The notes: generated from the letters alone by a model not told the origin. Positions 15,880 through 24,479 are shown, numbered from the stretch's first letter. The stretch is DNA of 42,185 nt from CAYMTN01 sp964393335 (GCA_964393335.1 CAYMTN010000015.1:1-42185); one strand, 5' to 3'. Numbers and translations are program-made.

Positions 15880-18273
15880 TCACTCTCCGTTTTCTAGCTC
15901 ACCGTGCAGGGCGGCATAAGCCGCGATGGCTGCCTGTCCGAGCGCGATTCCGCCGTCATTCGGCGGGACGAGACGATGTGTCATCACCGTAAAACCGACC
16001 TCTTCCAGCAGCGGGACGGTCAGACGGTGCAGGGTGCTGTTTTGAAATACGCCGCCGCTCAACGCCACGGTCTTCAAGCCGGTTACGTTGCGGGCAAGCT
16101 GGCAGATGTTGACGATCAAACCCGCCACGCCGTTGTGAAAACGCGCCGCGATCACGGGCACCGGCACGCCCGCGCGCAGGTCGTCCAGGATGGCGCGTAA
16201 AACCGGCGACGGATCGAGCAGGTGCGGCTTATCGACACCGTTTTCAGTCACGATCTCAAACGGGTAGGCGTCTCGTTCATCCGGATCGGATGCGGCTTCC
16301 AGCCAGATTGCCGCCTGCGCTTCGTAGGTCACGACTTGCAGCACGCCGGTCAGCGCGGCGACCGCGTCAAACAGGCGGCCCATGCTCGACGTAAACGGCG
16401 CGTTGATCCGCTTCTCAAGCTGCTGGCGGATGATCGTGCGTTCCTGGTCACTGGCGGCGTCAACCGGCGCGAGGTCGGTTTCCCACGCGATCCCGGCGGC
16501 CCACAGGCTGGCCAGCGCGGTGCGGTACGGGCGCAGCGTGGCCGCGTCACCGCCGGGCAGCGGCACGTAGCGCAGGTGCGCAAAGCGCCGGTACCACGCG
16601 TAACTGCCGAGCAAAATCTCGCCGCCCCAGATCGCGCCATCCGGCCCCAGGCCGGTGCCGTCGAAGATCACGCCGATGACGGGTTCTTCGGGCGCGGTGC
16701 CGTGCTCCGCCAGGCAGCTCGCCAGGTGGGCGTGATGGTGCTGCACGGCGACATGCGTGCCCGCCCGCCCGGCGGCATACCGCGAGGCGACGTAGTCCGG
16801 GTGCGCGTCGTGCGCGATGATCACCGGCTCGACGCGGAACAGGCGCTGCATGTGCTCGATGCTGTGCCGGTACGAGCGCAGCGCGTCGTAATTCGACAGG
16901 TCGCCGATGTGCTGGCTCACGAACGCGTGATCGTCGCGCGCCAGGCAAAACGTGTTTTTCAACTCCGCCCCGGTGGCCAGCAGCGGCGGCGACTCAAAGG
17001 GCAGCGGGAGGGGGTAGGGCGCGTAACCCCGCGAGCGGCGCAGCGGCTGTACGTGGTTGTCCAGGGCGCGCACGACCGAATCATCGCAGCGGATGTAAAT
17101 ATCCCGGTCGTGCAGCAGCAGCGCATCGACCAGCGGCCCCAGGCGTTCAATTGCGTCGGTGTTGCCGGTGGCGATCGGTTCTTCGCTGTAGTTGCCGCTC
17201 GTCATGACCAGCGCAGGCGGAAAGTCCGCCGCCGGTTCGAGCAGCAAAGTATGCAGCGGCGTATACGGCAGCATGACGCCTAATTCGCGCAGGCGGGGCG
17301 CGACGTCAGCCGCTATCGCGGACGCGATGGCGGCCCCACCAGTTCCGGTTCCAGCCGGGGAATCTGCGCGATCGGGCGCGGATTTCAGCGGCAGCAGCAC
17401 GATGGGCCGCTCGCGGGCGGCGAGCGCCTGGGCCGCTGAAAAACTCACGTCACAATAACGCATGACCGTTGCGAGGTCGGGCATCATCACGGCGAACGGC
17501 TTAGCGACGCGGCCTTTCCGATCACGGAGCCGCCGCACGGCGTCGGGATTGGTCGCATCGCACGCCAGGTGAAACCCACCGAGTCCCTTGATCGCCAGCA
17601 CGTGCCCGCTGCGCAGCAGGTCGCGCGCCGCCTCGATCTCGTCGTCCGGCAGGTCGTCCCAACCGGCAGGCACCGCGTGATCGGGGCTGGGCATCAGCTC
17701 CAGGTGCGGGCCGCAGTCCGGGCAGGCGTTGGGCTGCGCATGAAACCTCCGGTTGAGCGGGTCGTCGTACTCGGCCTGGCACGCCGGGCACATCTCGAAG
17801 GGGGCCATGGTCGTCTTGGGCCGGTCGTAGGGAATATCCTCGATGATCGTGAAGCGCGGCCCGCAGTTTGTACAGTTGGTGAAGGCGTAGCGGTAGCGGC
17901 GGTCGGCGGGATCGCGCACTTCGGCCAGGCACTCGTCGCAGGTTGCCACGTCCGGCGAGATCGGCTGGTACGCGCCCTCGACGGCATGACTGTGCTGAAT
18001 CTCGAACCGTTCGTAGCCGGGGCTGTCGATCACTTCGGACGTCACGGTTTCGATGCGCGAGAGCGGCGGCGCTTCGGTGGTGATGGCGCGCGTGAAGGTG
18101 TCCAACGCAGACGGCGCGCCTTCGACCTCAATATCGACGCCCGCCGACGTGTTGCGCACCCACCCGGCCAGCGCGTGGCGCTGCGCCAGCCCGTAGATGA
18201 AGGGCCGGAAGCCGACGCCCTGTACAACTCCGGTGACGTGAATCCGGCGCGCAGAGAATGTGTTGGCGGTCAC
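15880..18273 (-). CDS. hypF: Carbamoyltransferase HypF
   Basis: HypF turns carbamoyl phosphate and ATP into the carbamoyl group that HypE dehydrates to the cyanide ligands of [NiFe]-hydrogenase. The 797-residue protein has the full domain order. An acylphosphatase domain (VQGVGFRPF, residues 15-23) is followed by two zinc-finger pairs (CDEC, CTNC, CPAC, CPDC, about 115-195). Next come a YrdC-like domain (about 215-400) and a Kae1-like carbamoyltransferase domain with HHHAH and DGTGLGPDG. It starts at GTG 18273, one base after the hypB stop. Confidence 0.98.
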   Translation of the reverse strand: MTANTFSARRIHVTGVVQGVGFRPFIYGLAQRHALAGWVRNTSAGVDIEVEGAPSALDTFTRAITTEAPPLSRIETVTSEVIDSPGYERFEIQHSHAVEGAYQPISPDVATCDECLAEVRDPADRRYRYAFTNCTNCGPRFTIIEDIPYDRPKTTMAPFEMCPACQAEYDDPLNRRFHAQPNACPDCGPHLELMPSPDHAVPAGWDDLPDDEIEAARDLLRSGHVLAIKGLGGFHLACDATNPDAVRRLRDRKGRVAKPFAVMMPDLATVMRYCDVSFSAAQALAARERPIVLLPLKSAPDRADSPAGTGTGGAAIASAIAADVAPRLRELGVMLPYTPLHTLLLEPAADFPPALVMTSGNYSEEPIATGNTDAIERLGPLVDALLLHDRDIYIRCDDSVVRALDNHVQPLRRSRGYAPYPLPLPFESPPLLATGAELKNTFCLARDDHAFVSQHIGDLSNYDALRSYRHSIEHMQRLFRVEPVIIAHDAHPDYVASRYAAGRAGTHVAVQHHHAHLASCLAEHGTAPEEPVIGVIFDGTGLGPDGAIWGGEILLGSYAWYRRFAHLRYVPLPGGDAATLRPYRTALASLWAAGIAWETDLAPVDAASDQERTIIRQQLEKRINAPFTSSMGRLFDAVAALTGVLQVVTYEAQAAIWLEAASDPDERDAYPFEIVTENGVDKPHLLDPSPVLRAILDDLRAGVPVPVIAARFHNGVAGLIVNICQLARNVTGLKTVALSGGVFQNSTLHRLTVPLLEEVGFTVMTHRLVPPNDGGIALGQAAIAAYAALHGELENGE

Positions 18274-18274
18274 C

Positions 18275-18940
18275 TTAACCAGCCGCGCTCCGTTCCGCTA
18301 TCCGCAACCGCAGCCAGTCCAGCCAGGCATCGAATCCGCTGCCGGTCCGGCACGAAACCGGGAAGAACGCCACGCCCGGATTCAACACTTCAACCCCGTG
18401 CCGGAAGTGGTCCACGTCAAACCCCATGTACTCTTGCAGGTCCATTTTGTTGAGCAGCAGCACGTCCGCGCCCCGGAACATGGCCGGGTACTTGTACGGC
18501 TTGTCGTCGCCTTCGGGCACGCTGGCAATCACGACGTTGTGATGCACGCCGAGCTTGAACGCCGCCGGGCAGATCAGATTGCCGACGTTTTCGATGATCA
18601 GCAAGTCGAGCACGTCCAGGTCCAGGGTGGGCAGCGCGCTGTTGACCATGTTGGCGTCGAGATGGCAGTTACCGCCGGTATTGATCAACGAGACGGGAAT
18701 CCCCATCCCGGCCAGCTCTTCGAGGTCAATATCCACGATGTCGCCATCCATCACGCCGATGCGCAGGCCGTCCATCAGCGCCTGGACGGTACGCACGATC
18801 ACGCTGGTTTTGCCGCCACCAGGGGATGCCATGAAATTTAGCGCGAAGACTCCGGCGTTGTTCAGCCGCTCGTGTATCTGCGCGGCCAGCCGGTTGTTGG
18901 CGCTCATGATGTCTTCGACAACCGAAATGTTATCGGGCAT
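18275..18940 (-). CDS. hypB: Hydrogenase nickel-incorporation GTPase HypB
   Basis: HypB is the GTPase that helps insert nickel into the hydrogenase large subunit. The 221-residue protein has the P-loop SPGGGKTS, the metal-site segment NTGGNCHLD, ENVGNLICP and the guanine-specificity motif NKMDL. It lacks both the N-terminal high-affinity CxxCGC nickel site and the His-rich stretch found in some HypBs, so nickel storage is unlikely. ATG 18940 lies 14 bases after the hypA stop. Confidence 0.97.
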   Translation of the reverse strand: MPDNISVVEDIMSANNRLAAQIHERLNNAGVFALNFMASPGGGKTSVIVRTVQALMDGLRIGVMDGDIVDIDLEELAGMGIPVSLINTGGNCHLDANMVNSALPTLDLDVLDLLIIENVGNLICPAAFKLGVHHNVVIASVPEGDDKPYKYPAMFRGADVLLLNKMDLQEYMGFDVDHFRHGVEVLNPGVAFFPVSCRTGSGFDAWLDWLRLRIAERSAAG

Positions 18941-18954
18941 GGATCGTTACAGCC

Positions 18955-19329
18955 TCATTTCTCAGGATTGGTCGATAGCTCAGAAGCCAGGTCAACGTCG
19001 ATGCTCTCAAGCAGAAATTCCTCACCTGCCGTCACCTGGACATGGGGACTTTTGCATTCCGGGCACACGTAATCGCGGCGGTTGAGCGGGAAATCGTACC
19101 CGCAGGCGTTACAGTGCAGCGTCGCCGGGATACGTGTGAAGTTCAGCACCGCGCCTTCCGCGATGGTGTCCCTCGCGATCATGTCCCAATAGAACTGCAC
19201 GGAATCATCGACGATGCTCGCCAGTTCGCCAATGACGATGTTCAACGCTTTGATGCGCACGGCCCCGGCGTTGGTCGCGTAGCGCAGCGCAATAGTCAGA
19301 ATGCTTTGCGTGACTCCCAGTTCGTGCAT
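18955..19329 (-). CDS. hypA: Hydrogenase nickel-insertion protein HypA
   Basis: HypA is the nickel metallochaperone that works with HypB. The 124-residue protein begins MHELG; His2 is the known nickel ligand, which fixes the start at 19329. Zinc-binding CNAC and CPEC pairs lie near residues 73-95. A TATGAT candidate -10 (19393-19398, minus strand) lies about 65 bases upstream, but its -35 is weak. It is the first gene of the hyp operon. Confidence 0.97.
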   Translation of the reverse strand: MHELGVTQSILTIALRYATNAGAVRIKALNIVIGELASIVDDSVQFYWDMIARDTIAEGAVLNFTRIPATLHCNACGYDFPLNRRDYVCPECKSPHVQVTAGEEFLLESIDVDLASELSTNPEK

Positions 19330-19530
19330 GGTCCATCCAGGCGGGGCGCGGCACGCCGCACCCGTACATTTTTTAGACGATAATCGGATTAAATCATACC
19401 ATATCAGGCGTGCCGGTCCAGGTGATGAAAGTGACTCCTTGATAGTGCATTTGTGCTATGCCACCCGGTCGGATCGACCAGACATGATCAACAATTTACG
19501 CCCGTATAACCTGCGTTTAACCGGCGGTGG

Positions 19531-19668
19531 CTAAAATCCCTGGTAAATCCACTGCGGCGATGCGTCGGCAGTGACTATAATGACCAGGATGACGATCAGG
19601 CACAGCAGCAGCGCGAAAACGTTTTCGCGGCTGAACACTCTGCGCAGCACAGCCCGGATGATTGCCAT
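19531..19668 (-). CDS. DltX-like acyl-shuttle microprotein (C-terminal WIYQGF)
   Basis: This 45-residue open reading frame has GAGGG 6 bases before ATG 19668, and begins 13 bases after the stop of the acyl-AMP ligase. The product has a basic N-terminus (MAIIRAVLRRVFSREN), one hydrophobic span (about residues 17-33), and a short outer tail ending exactly in WIYQGF. DltX microproteins end in a hydrophobic-Ile-Tyr-x-x-Phe hexapeptide (FIYNxF type). The tyrosine of that hexapeptide carries the acyl group passed by an MBOAT acyltransferase. Positive-inside rules place the C-terminus outside, as required. No MBOAT or carrier protein is in the window. Function is inferred from motif, topology and operon. 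Confidence 0.72.
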   Translation of the reverse strand: MAIIRAVLRRVFSRENVFALLLCLIVILVIIVTADASPQWIYQGF

Positions 19669-19681
19669 GACGTTCCCTCAC

Positions 19682-21421
19682 TCACGATTGGCCCAAGACG
19701 TTTTCCAGGAATTTCTGCCGGTTCGCTGCACGGGCGATTTTGCCGCTCGACGTTTTCAGCAGCCACATCGGTTCGACCAGGTGGACGTAGTGCGCCATCA
19801 CGTCGGTGGTTTGCGCGATGCGCGCGCGGATGTCGCGCGTGATGCGCGCGCGGGCGTCCGGGTCTTCGGTTTCGACCTCGCACACGACGGCGATATCCTC
19901 TGTGCCGAGCGCGTCATTCGGCACGCCAAACGCCACGGTGCGCCCCGGATGCACGCCGGGCACCTCGTCTACGATGTGCTCGATGTCTTGCGGGTAGATG
20001 TTTTTGCCGCCGACGATGATCAGGTCTTTTTGCCGCCCGGTGATGTACAGCTCGCCGCCCGCCAGATACCCCAGGTCGCCGGTGTAATACCAGCCGCCGT
20101 CGATCACCTGGGCGGTCGCTTCCGGGCGGCGATAGTAACCGCTGAGCATACAGTTGCTGCGCAGCGCGACTTCACCAACATGCCGCTCCGGCAGGTCGCG
20201 GCGCTCGGCGTCCACGATGCGTATTTCCGTGTGCGGGATCGGGCGGCCACACGATACCATGACGGTCGACGGCCTGCCCGTGCCGTCTGCCGGGCGGGCG
20301 AGGCGCTGTTCCATGAGCGCGGCGCGTTCGATGACGTCCACCGCAGGCGGCGTGCCGATGGCGCTCTGCGTGACGGCGAACGTGTTTTCGGCCATCGCGT
20401 AACACGTCGCCAGCGCGGCAGCGGACAGGCCGCAATCCGCGAACCGGTCAGAAAACGCCTGGTGGCTGGCGTGGCGCACCGGCTCGGAGCAGTTGATCAG
20501 CGCGCGCAGGCTGGAAAGGTCCAGGTCATCGAGCGCCGAGCGGCGGATGCGCGTCGCCAGGAAATTGTAGGCGAAGTTCGGCAGCCAGCACAGCGTCCCG
20601 CGATGAGCCTGAATGCTTCGCAGCAGAATCTGCGGATCGCGTACCCAGTGAAACGGCGACATCAGCACGAGATGGATGCCCTGCACCAGCGGCATGATGA
20701 AGCCCGCGATCAAGCCCATGTCGTGGTAGAGCGGGAGCCAGCTTATCACGACATCCTGCGGGGTAAGCCGGATGACGTCGCTGTAGGCGGCGATCTGGTT
20801 GAGCACCGCGCCATGTGAGAGCATCACGCCTTTTTGCAGGCCGGTGCTGCCTGACGAGTGCTGCAAGAACGCGGTCGCGGCAGGGTCGGCGGGCGCGCGA
20901 TCCAGGTAATCGGCCAGTTGGCCTTCCGGCTCCAGGTCGTCGATGGTGAGGATGGCGTTGAGCGCCGGAACCCCTGCCAGGTGCTGGTCGAGTGCGGGCT
21001 GCATGTCCGCGTACGTGATTACGGCTTTGACGCTGGACAGCTCGACCAGCGAGCGGATGCTGGCGTAATAATGATCCGGGTCGAGTTTGGGTGTCAGGAA
21101 GGGCATGATCGACGGGACCGCGCCGAGCAGCATCGCGCCCCAAAAGGCGAACAACACGTCCTCGCCGTGCTGTAATACCAGCACAACCAGATCACCCGGC
21201 GCGATGGCGGCTTTTTCTAGCGCATGCGCGTATTGGGCGGCGTGGGCGAAAAATTCCCGGTAGGTGAACGTACGGGTAGCGCCGGGCAGGACCAGGGTCA
21301 GCGCGGGCCGATCAGCGGCCTGGTCCGCCAGGTGCCGCGCGCAGTCGAGGAGTGTATCCGGCAGCGCGTCGAGTCGAACAGGAAGCTGCGTATCCGGCGG
21401 TGTTTTGGTACTATTATGCAT
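19682..21421 (-). CDS. Fatty acyl-AMP ligase (FAAL)-type adenylate-forming enzyme
   Basis: This 579-residue ANL-superfamily enzyme would activate a carboxylic acid as acyl-AMP and load it on a carrier protein. Core motifs are LQHSSGSTGLQKGVMLSH (A3), SWLPLYHDMGLIAG (typical of FAALs), YYTGDLG and ITGRQKDLIIVGGKNIYPQD. The catalytic lysine segment is KTSSGKIAR. YHDMGLI and NIYPQDIE favour FAAL over acyl-CoA synthetase or DltA. The start at ATG 21421 has no strong ribosome site, but a TATAAT lies about 39 bases upstream. The only co-directional neighbour is the WIYQGF microprotein, suggesting a surface acylation pathway. No acyl carrier protein is nearby. Confidence 0.9.
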   Translation of the reverse strand: MHNSTKTPPDTQLPVRLDALPDTLLDCARHLADQAADRPALTLVLPGATRTFTYREFFAHAAQYAHALEKAAIAPGDLVVLVLQHGEDVLFAFWGAMLLGAVPSIMPFLTPKLDPDHYYASIRSLVELSSVKAVITYADMQPALDQHLAGVPALNAILTIDDLEPEGQLADYLDRAPADPAATAFLQHSSGSTGLQKGVMLSHGAVLNQIAAYSDVIRLTPQDVVISWLPLYHDMGLIAGFIMPLVQGIHLVLMSPFHWVRDPQILLRSIQAHRGTLCWLPNFAYNFLATRIRRSALDDLDLSSLRALINCSEPVRHASHQAFSDRFADCGLSAAALATCYAMAENTFAVTQSAIGTPPAVDVIERAALMEQRLARPADGTGRPSTVMVSCGRPIPHTEIRIVDAERRDLPERHVGEVALRSNCMLSGYYRRPEATAQVIDGGWYYTGDLGYLAGGELYITGRQKDLIIVGGKNIYPQDIEHIVDEVPGVHPGRTVAFGVPNDALGTEDIAVVCEVETEDPDARARITRDIRARIAQTTDVMAHYVHLVEPMWLLKTSSGKIARAANRQKFLENVLGQS

Positions 21422-21459
21422 GGCACTTTGTCGTCATATCCGGCGAGTTGATGAGAGGG

Positions 21460-21465
21460 ATTATA
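21460..21465 (-). promoter_or_regulatory. -10 element for the acyl-AMP ligase operon
   Basis: A perfect TATAAT reads on the minus strand, about 39 bases before the ATG at 21421. No convincing -35 is seen at 16-18 bases. Confidence 0.45.
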
Positions 21466-21531
21466 CCTGTTCCGGCGGGTAGGGCGTAACTTCTAATACG
21501 ATTCAGTGTATTCTTCGTGTTGGGTGACCTG

Positions 21532-21537
21532 TATAAT
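21532..21537 (+). promoter_or_regulatory. -10 element for the ParB-like/hydrolase gene
   Basis: A perfect TATAAT lies about 100 bases upstream of the ATG at 21636. The -35 region (TATTCT at 21509-21514) is poor. With the minus-strand TATAAT at 21460 it defines a divergent promoter region. Confidence 0.45.
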
Positions 21538-21635
21538 TTTGATTGTGGCGGTTTGGTCTAAAATGGCCGTTGAGTTCGATCAAAACCGTGTACGCTAAGC
21601 GACATGGCTATCCGGAGAGAACGAGGATATACACC

Positions 21636-23594
21636 ATGGATCAAGATACCAGCGCGGTGACACAAGCTCTCTCGCGCGATCATTGGAATCAGGCCCGCCG
21701 GAAGGCTTTCTGGCAGCGCCTCTCCAGCACGCTTGGTCTGACGAAGGAGCCTGTCAACCTCCTGTCGTTTGAAGACGTGCAGCACAAGCTGCGCCTGGCT
21801 CAGAATTCCTATCGCGGCCTGCAACAAATCCCCCTGGATCAGATCGTGGGGAGCGTGGGCCGTTATCATGATTTCACCCGCACGTTTTTGCCGCTGGTCG
21901 AAGGCGACAGCATGCGCTGGCAGCGCATCGCCGATCTGCAACTGGAAACCGGCCTGCCGCCGATTGAACTGTACAAGGTGGGTGATGCCTACTTCGTGAA
22001 GGACGGCAACCACCGCGTATCCGTCGCCCAGCAGTTCGGCATGAAGACGATTGAAGCCTACGTGTGGGAATTCGAGACGCAGACCGGCGGGCTGCCCGGC
22101 GCGGGCAAGGTCGATGACCTGATCGTCAAGGAGGAATATCGCGCCTTTCTGGATCGAACGCGCCTGGATATCACGCACCCGGAGCAGGATATTGTGCTCA
22201 CTGAACCGGGCATGTATCCCGCGCTCGAACTGGAAATCCAGCTATACCGCGAGAACCTGGAACGCATCGACGGCGAGCCGCGTTCGTACGCCGAGGCGGC
22301 GGCGGTGTGGTACGACCTGGTGTATACGCTGGCGGTCGAGACGATCCGCGAGTCCGGCGCGTTGGACCTGTTTTCCGGGCGGACCGAAGCCGACCTGTAC
22401 GTGTGGGTGTCGCGCCACCGCAAGGAGCTATCCGACCAGTACGGCACGCTCGTGTCCCTGCGCGATGCAGTGGCCGAATTCACCAGTGCCCAGCAGCGGC
22501 CCGGCCCGGTCGGGCGCGTCGTGCAGTCGGTGGTCGGGCTGGTGCAGAACCTGACGATGGATCGGGACGAAACGCAGGAGTTCATCATCCCGCCGGGCGA
22601 GGATGAGCCGCTCGGCAAGCTGCTGGCCCAGATTCGCACGTACGAGCCACAACTGGCCTACAGCGGGCAGCGCGGCGATGCGTGGCGTGCATGGCGCGGC
22701 ACGGTTCGGGCGAAAATGTCGGAACTGCTCAACCTCACCTACGAACAGGCCGCCGACGTGCCGGTTGAAGTGATCGAGACGGCGCTGGTCAGCGGCGTGG
22801 AACGTGTGAAGATCCGCTTGCAGGCGGCGGACGGGTTGTGGCTTCCGGCCTACGTGATGGCACCCGTCGATGCAGTGGAGCCAATGCCCGCGCTGCTGGT
22901 TTATCCGGGGCACGGCACGATCCGGCAGACAGCCGGGTTGGAGCACAGCGAGCACCATTCCAACGCGCTGGCGTTGGCCCAGGCCGGGTACGTGACGATC
23001 ACGGTCGAAGAACGCGGTCTGGGCGAGCTGGGGCAGGTCGATCACGAGGCGCTGGACAGTGTCGCGCGGTTGTTGGGCCGGACGTGGCTCGGCATGGTCA
23101 TCGAAGACGGGCTGTGCGCGCTGGATTACCTGCAATCACGGCCTGACGTCAAACCCTCACACCTGGGTGTGACCGGGCTGGGACTCGGCGCGGGATTGGC
23201 GCTCCACACGGCGGCGCTGGACGAACGCGTGCGCGCCGTCGTGATTCAGAATTACCTGGGCGGCGGCATCGATCCGCTGGTGGTGCATGGGCACGGCTGC
23301 GATTTCGTGCCTGGGCTGCTGCGATATGCCGACCTGGGCGACATTGCACGGCTGATCGTGCCACGACCGGCGCTGTACATGTATCCGAAGGGGCGCACGA
23401 CCACGATTGCCGCCCGCGCGTGGTTCGACCGGACACGGCCCATGTACGAATTGTTTAGCTGCCCGGACCGGACGAACTTCATCGAACACTCGAACGGTGA
23501 CCGGTTTGACCGCGAACTGGCGTGTAACTGGTTTGATCGCTGGCTGCGCGAAGAAGAGGATACCAGCGTCTTGTTGTGGGCGCAGCGCGAATAA
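21636..23594 (+). CDS. ParB-like domain fused to a serine-less alpha/beta-hydrolase domain
   Basis: The 652-residue protein has an N-terminal ParB/sulfiredoxin-like region (about residues 40-140) with IPLDQIVGSVGRYHDF, PPIELYKVGDAYFVKDGNHR (DGNHR at 123-127) and RVSVA. A helical middle follows. After about residue 385 comes a DLH/acetyl-xylan-esterase-like alpha/beta-hydrolase with LLVYPGHG and TVEERGLG. The nucleophile elbow reads GLGLG, with Gly516 where the family has Ser, so hydrolysis by the usual route is unlikely. GAGGA precedes ATG 21636; an upstream in-frame start at 21543 lacks a ribosome site and overlaps the promoter. The role is unknown; a binding or regulatory function is inferred. 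Confidence 0.82.
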   Translation: MDQDTSAVTQALSRDHWNQARRKAFWQRLSSTLGLTKEPVNLLSFEDVQHKLRLAQNSYRGLQQIPLDQIVGSVGRYHDFTRTFLPLVEGDSMRWQRIADLQLETGLPPIELYKVGDAYFVKDGNHRVSVAQQFGMKTIEAYVWEFETQTGGLPGAGKVDDLIVKEEYRAFLDRTRLDITHPEQDIVLTEPGMYPALELEIQLYRENLERIDGEPRSYAEAAAVWYDLVYTLAVETIRESGALDLFSGRTEADLYVWVSRHRKELSDQYGTLVSLRDAVAEFTSAQQRPGPVGRVVQSVVGLVQNLTMDRDETQEFIIPPGEDEPLGKLLAQIRTYEPQLAYSGQRGDAWRAWRGTVRAKMSELLNLTYEQAADVPVEVIETALVSGVERVKIRLQAADGLWLPAYVMAPVDAVEPMPALLVYPGHGTIRQTAGLEHSEHHSNALALAQAGYVTITVEERGLGELGQVDHEALDSVARLLGRTWLGMVIEDGLCALDYLQSRPDVKPSHLGVTGLGLGAGLALHTAALDERVRAVVIQNYLGGGIDPLVVHGHGCDFVPGLLRYADLGDIARLIVPRPALYMYPKGRTTTIAARAWFDRTRPMYELFSCPDRTNFIEHSNGDRFDRELACNWFDRWLREEEDTSVLLWAQRE

Positions 23595-23614
23595 GGTGTC
23601 TTTCCCACCCACAG

Positions 23615-23643
23615 ACAACCCGGCGCGCGCCGGGTTGTTTTTT
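23615..23643 (+). terminator. Terminator of the ParB-like/hydrolase gene
   Basis: ACAACCCGGC (23615-23624) pairs perfectly with 23629-23638 across GCGC, followed by a T-run (23638-23643). It is a textbook intrinsic terminator, placed between convergent genes. Confidence 0.93.
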
Positions 23644-23647
23644 GCCA

Positions 23648-23920
23648 TCAGATCGTACTGCTGCCGGTGGTGTTCAAGACAAAGAGGGTGGCGCTGTGTT
23701 CGTCCGCGTCTTCCGGCGTCGGGCATATTTCCCGGATCATCTGGAGCGCCGCCTCGACCTGTTCGGCCAGCACCCCGACCAGCAGGGTGGTGTTTTTGCG
23801 GCGTAAGAACCCGCCCATACTGCTGAACTCGGTGACGCCATACCCGGCGTCAAGCATCACGTGGACGAGCTTATTACAGTTTGCCCCCCGTACAATCACG
23901 ACGATCAGTTTGGTGTTCAT
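23648..23920 (-). CDS. Short PII-like c-di-AMP receptor paralogue (CdAR family)
   Basis: This 90-residue protein resembles the CdAR/DarA family (PF06153). It starts KLIVVIVRGANCNKLVHVML, then has SSMGGFLRRKNTTLLVGV, the segment that lines the ligand pocket in known members. It is about 18 residues shorter than its neighbour at 23917-24243 and lacks most of the variable B-loop. Its ATG overlaps the upstream stop (ATGA), so the two are translationally coupled. The QDQDA stretch seen in the longer copy is replaced by RGANC, so ligand binding may differ. It could form heterotrimers with its neighbour, which is inference. Confidence 0.82.
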   Translation of the reverse strand: MNTKLIVVIVRGANCNKLVHVMLDAGYGVTEFSSMGGFLRRKNTTLLVGVLAEQVEAALQMIREICPTPEDADEHSATLFVLNTTGSSTI

Positions 23921-24243
23921 GTTTGCTCGAAGTGTTCCACATCCAGCACAAACACCGTCGCGCCGCCGACTTCAACCTCGACAAATGCCCCCATCATGGC
24001 GGCGGATTCAACGATATTTGGCCCAGCCGGGATCAGACGCGTGCGCCGCTCGCACGTTGTTTTGAGGGTATTGATCACGGCCTGTACGTGGTTGTCATCG
24101 ACCCCGCAGAGCAGGGTGGTGTTGCCAACGCTGAAAAAACCGCCGGTGCTGGCGACGCGCGTCACGCGGTGCCCGGCATCGTTCAGCGCCGTGATCGTAC
24201 GATCGGCGTCCTGATCTTGAACGACTGCAATGATTAGTTTCAT
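23917..24243 (-). CDS. Cyclic-di-AMP receptor, PII-like (CdAR/DarA family)
   Basis: The 108-residue protein is a PII-like signal protein. It shows KLIIAVVQDQDADR, ASTGGFFSVGNTTLLCGV and the C-terminal GGATVFVLDVEHFEQ, a close fit to DarA/PstA proteins that bind c-di-AMP as trimers. The B-loop region (RRTRLIPAGPNIVE) is intact. ATG 24243 has GGGAGAG directly upstream; an in-frame ATG at 24267 would add eight non-family residues. It overlaps the next gene by 4 bases. No diadenylate cyclase gene is in the window. Confidence 0.92.
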   Translation of the reverse strand: MKLIIAVVQDQDADRTITALNDAGHRVTRVASTGGFFSVGNTTLLCGVDDNHVQAVINTLKTTCERRTRLIPAGPNIVESAAMMGAFVEVEVGGATVFVLDVEHFEQT

Positions 24244-24273
24244 AGGCTCTCCCGAGTCCTCCATCAATTCCGC

Positions 24274-24303
24274 AATATATCATAAAAGCTATTACAAATA
24301 CAA
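24274..24303 (-). promoter_or_regulatory. Candidate promoter of the c-di-AMP receptor pair
   Basis: On the minus strand TTGTAT (24298-24303) and TATATT (24274-24279) are 18 bases apart, giving a leader of about 25 bases. The -35 match is only fair. Confidence 0.4.
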
Positions 24304-24479
24304 TTGTCAGGACTGCGAATTGGTGAGGTTGACCAAGCACCGCGCGTATCGGGCCGCAGACCTATCTGTGCCGTCGTTAACGAAAAATCGTGAATAACGT
24401 AAAATTCCCTGTAAAATTCATGAAGATCGAGTATGCTAATAATGGATACGACAACTGGGTGAGGTGGTAGGAAATCCCC

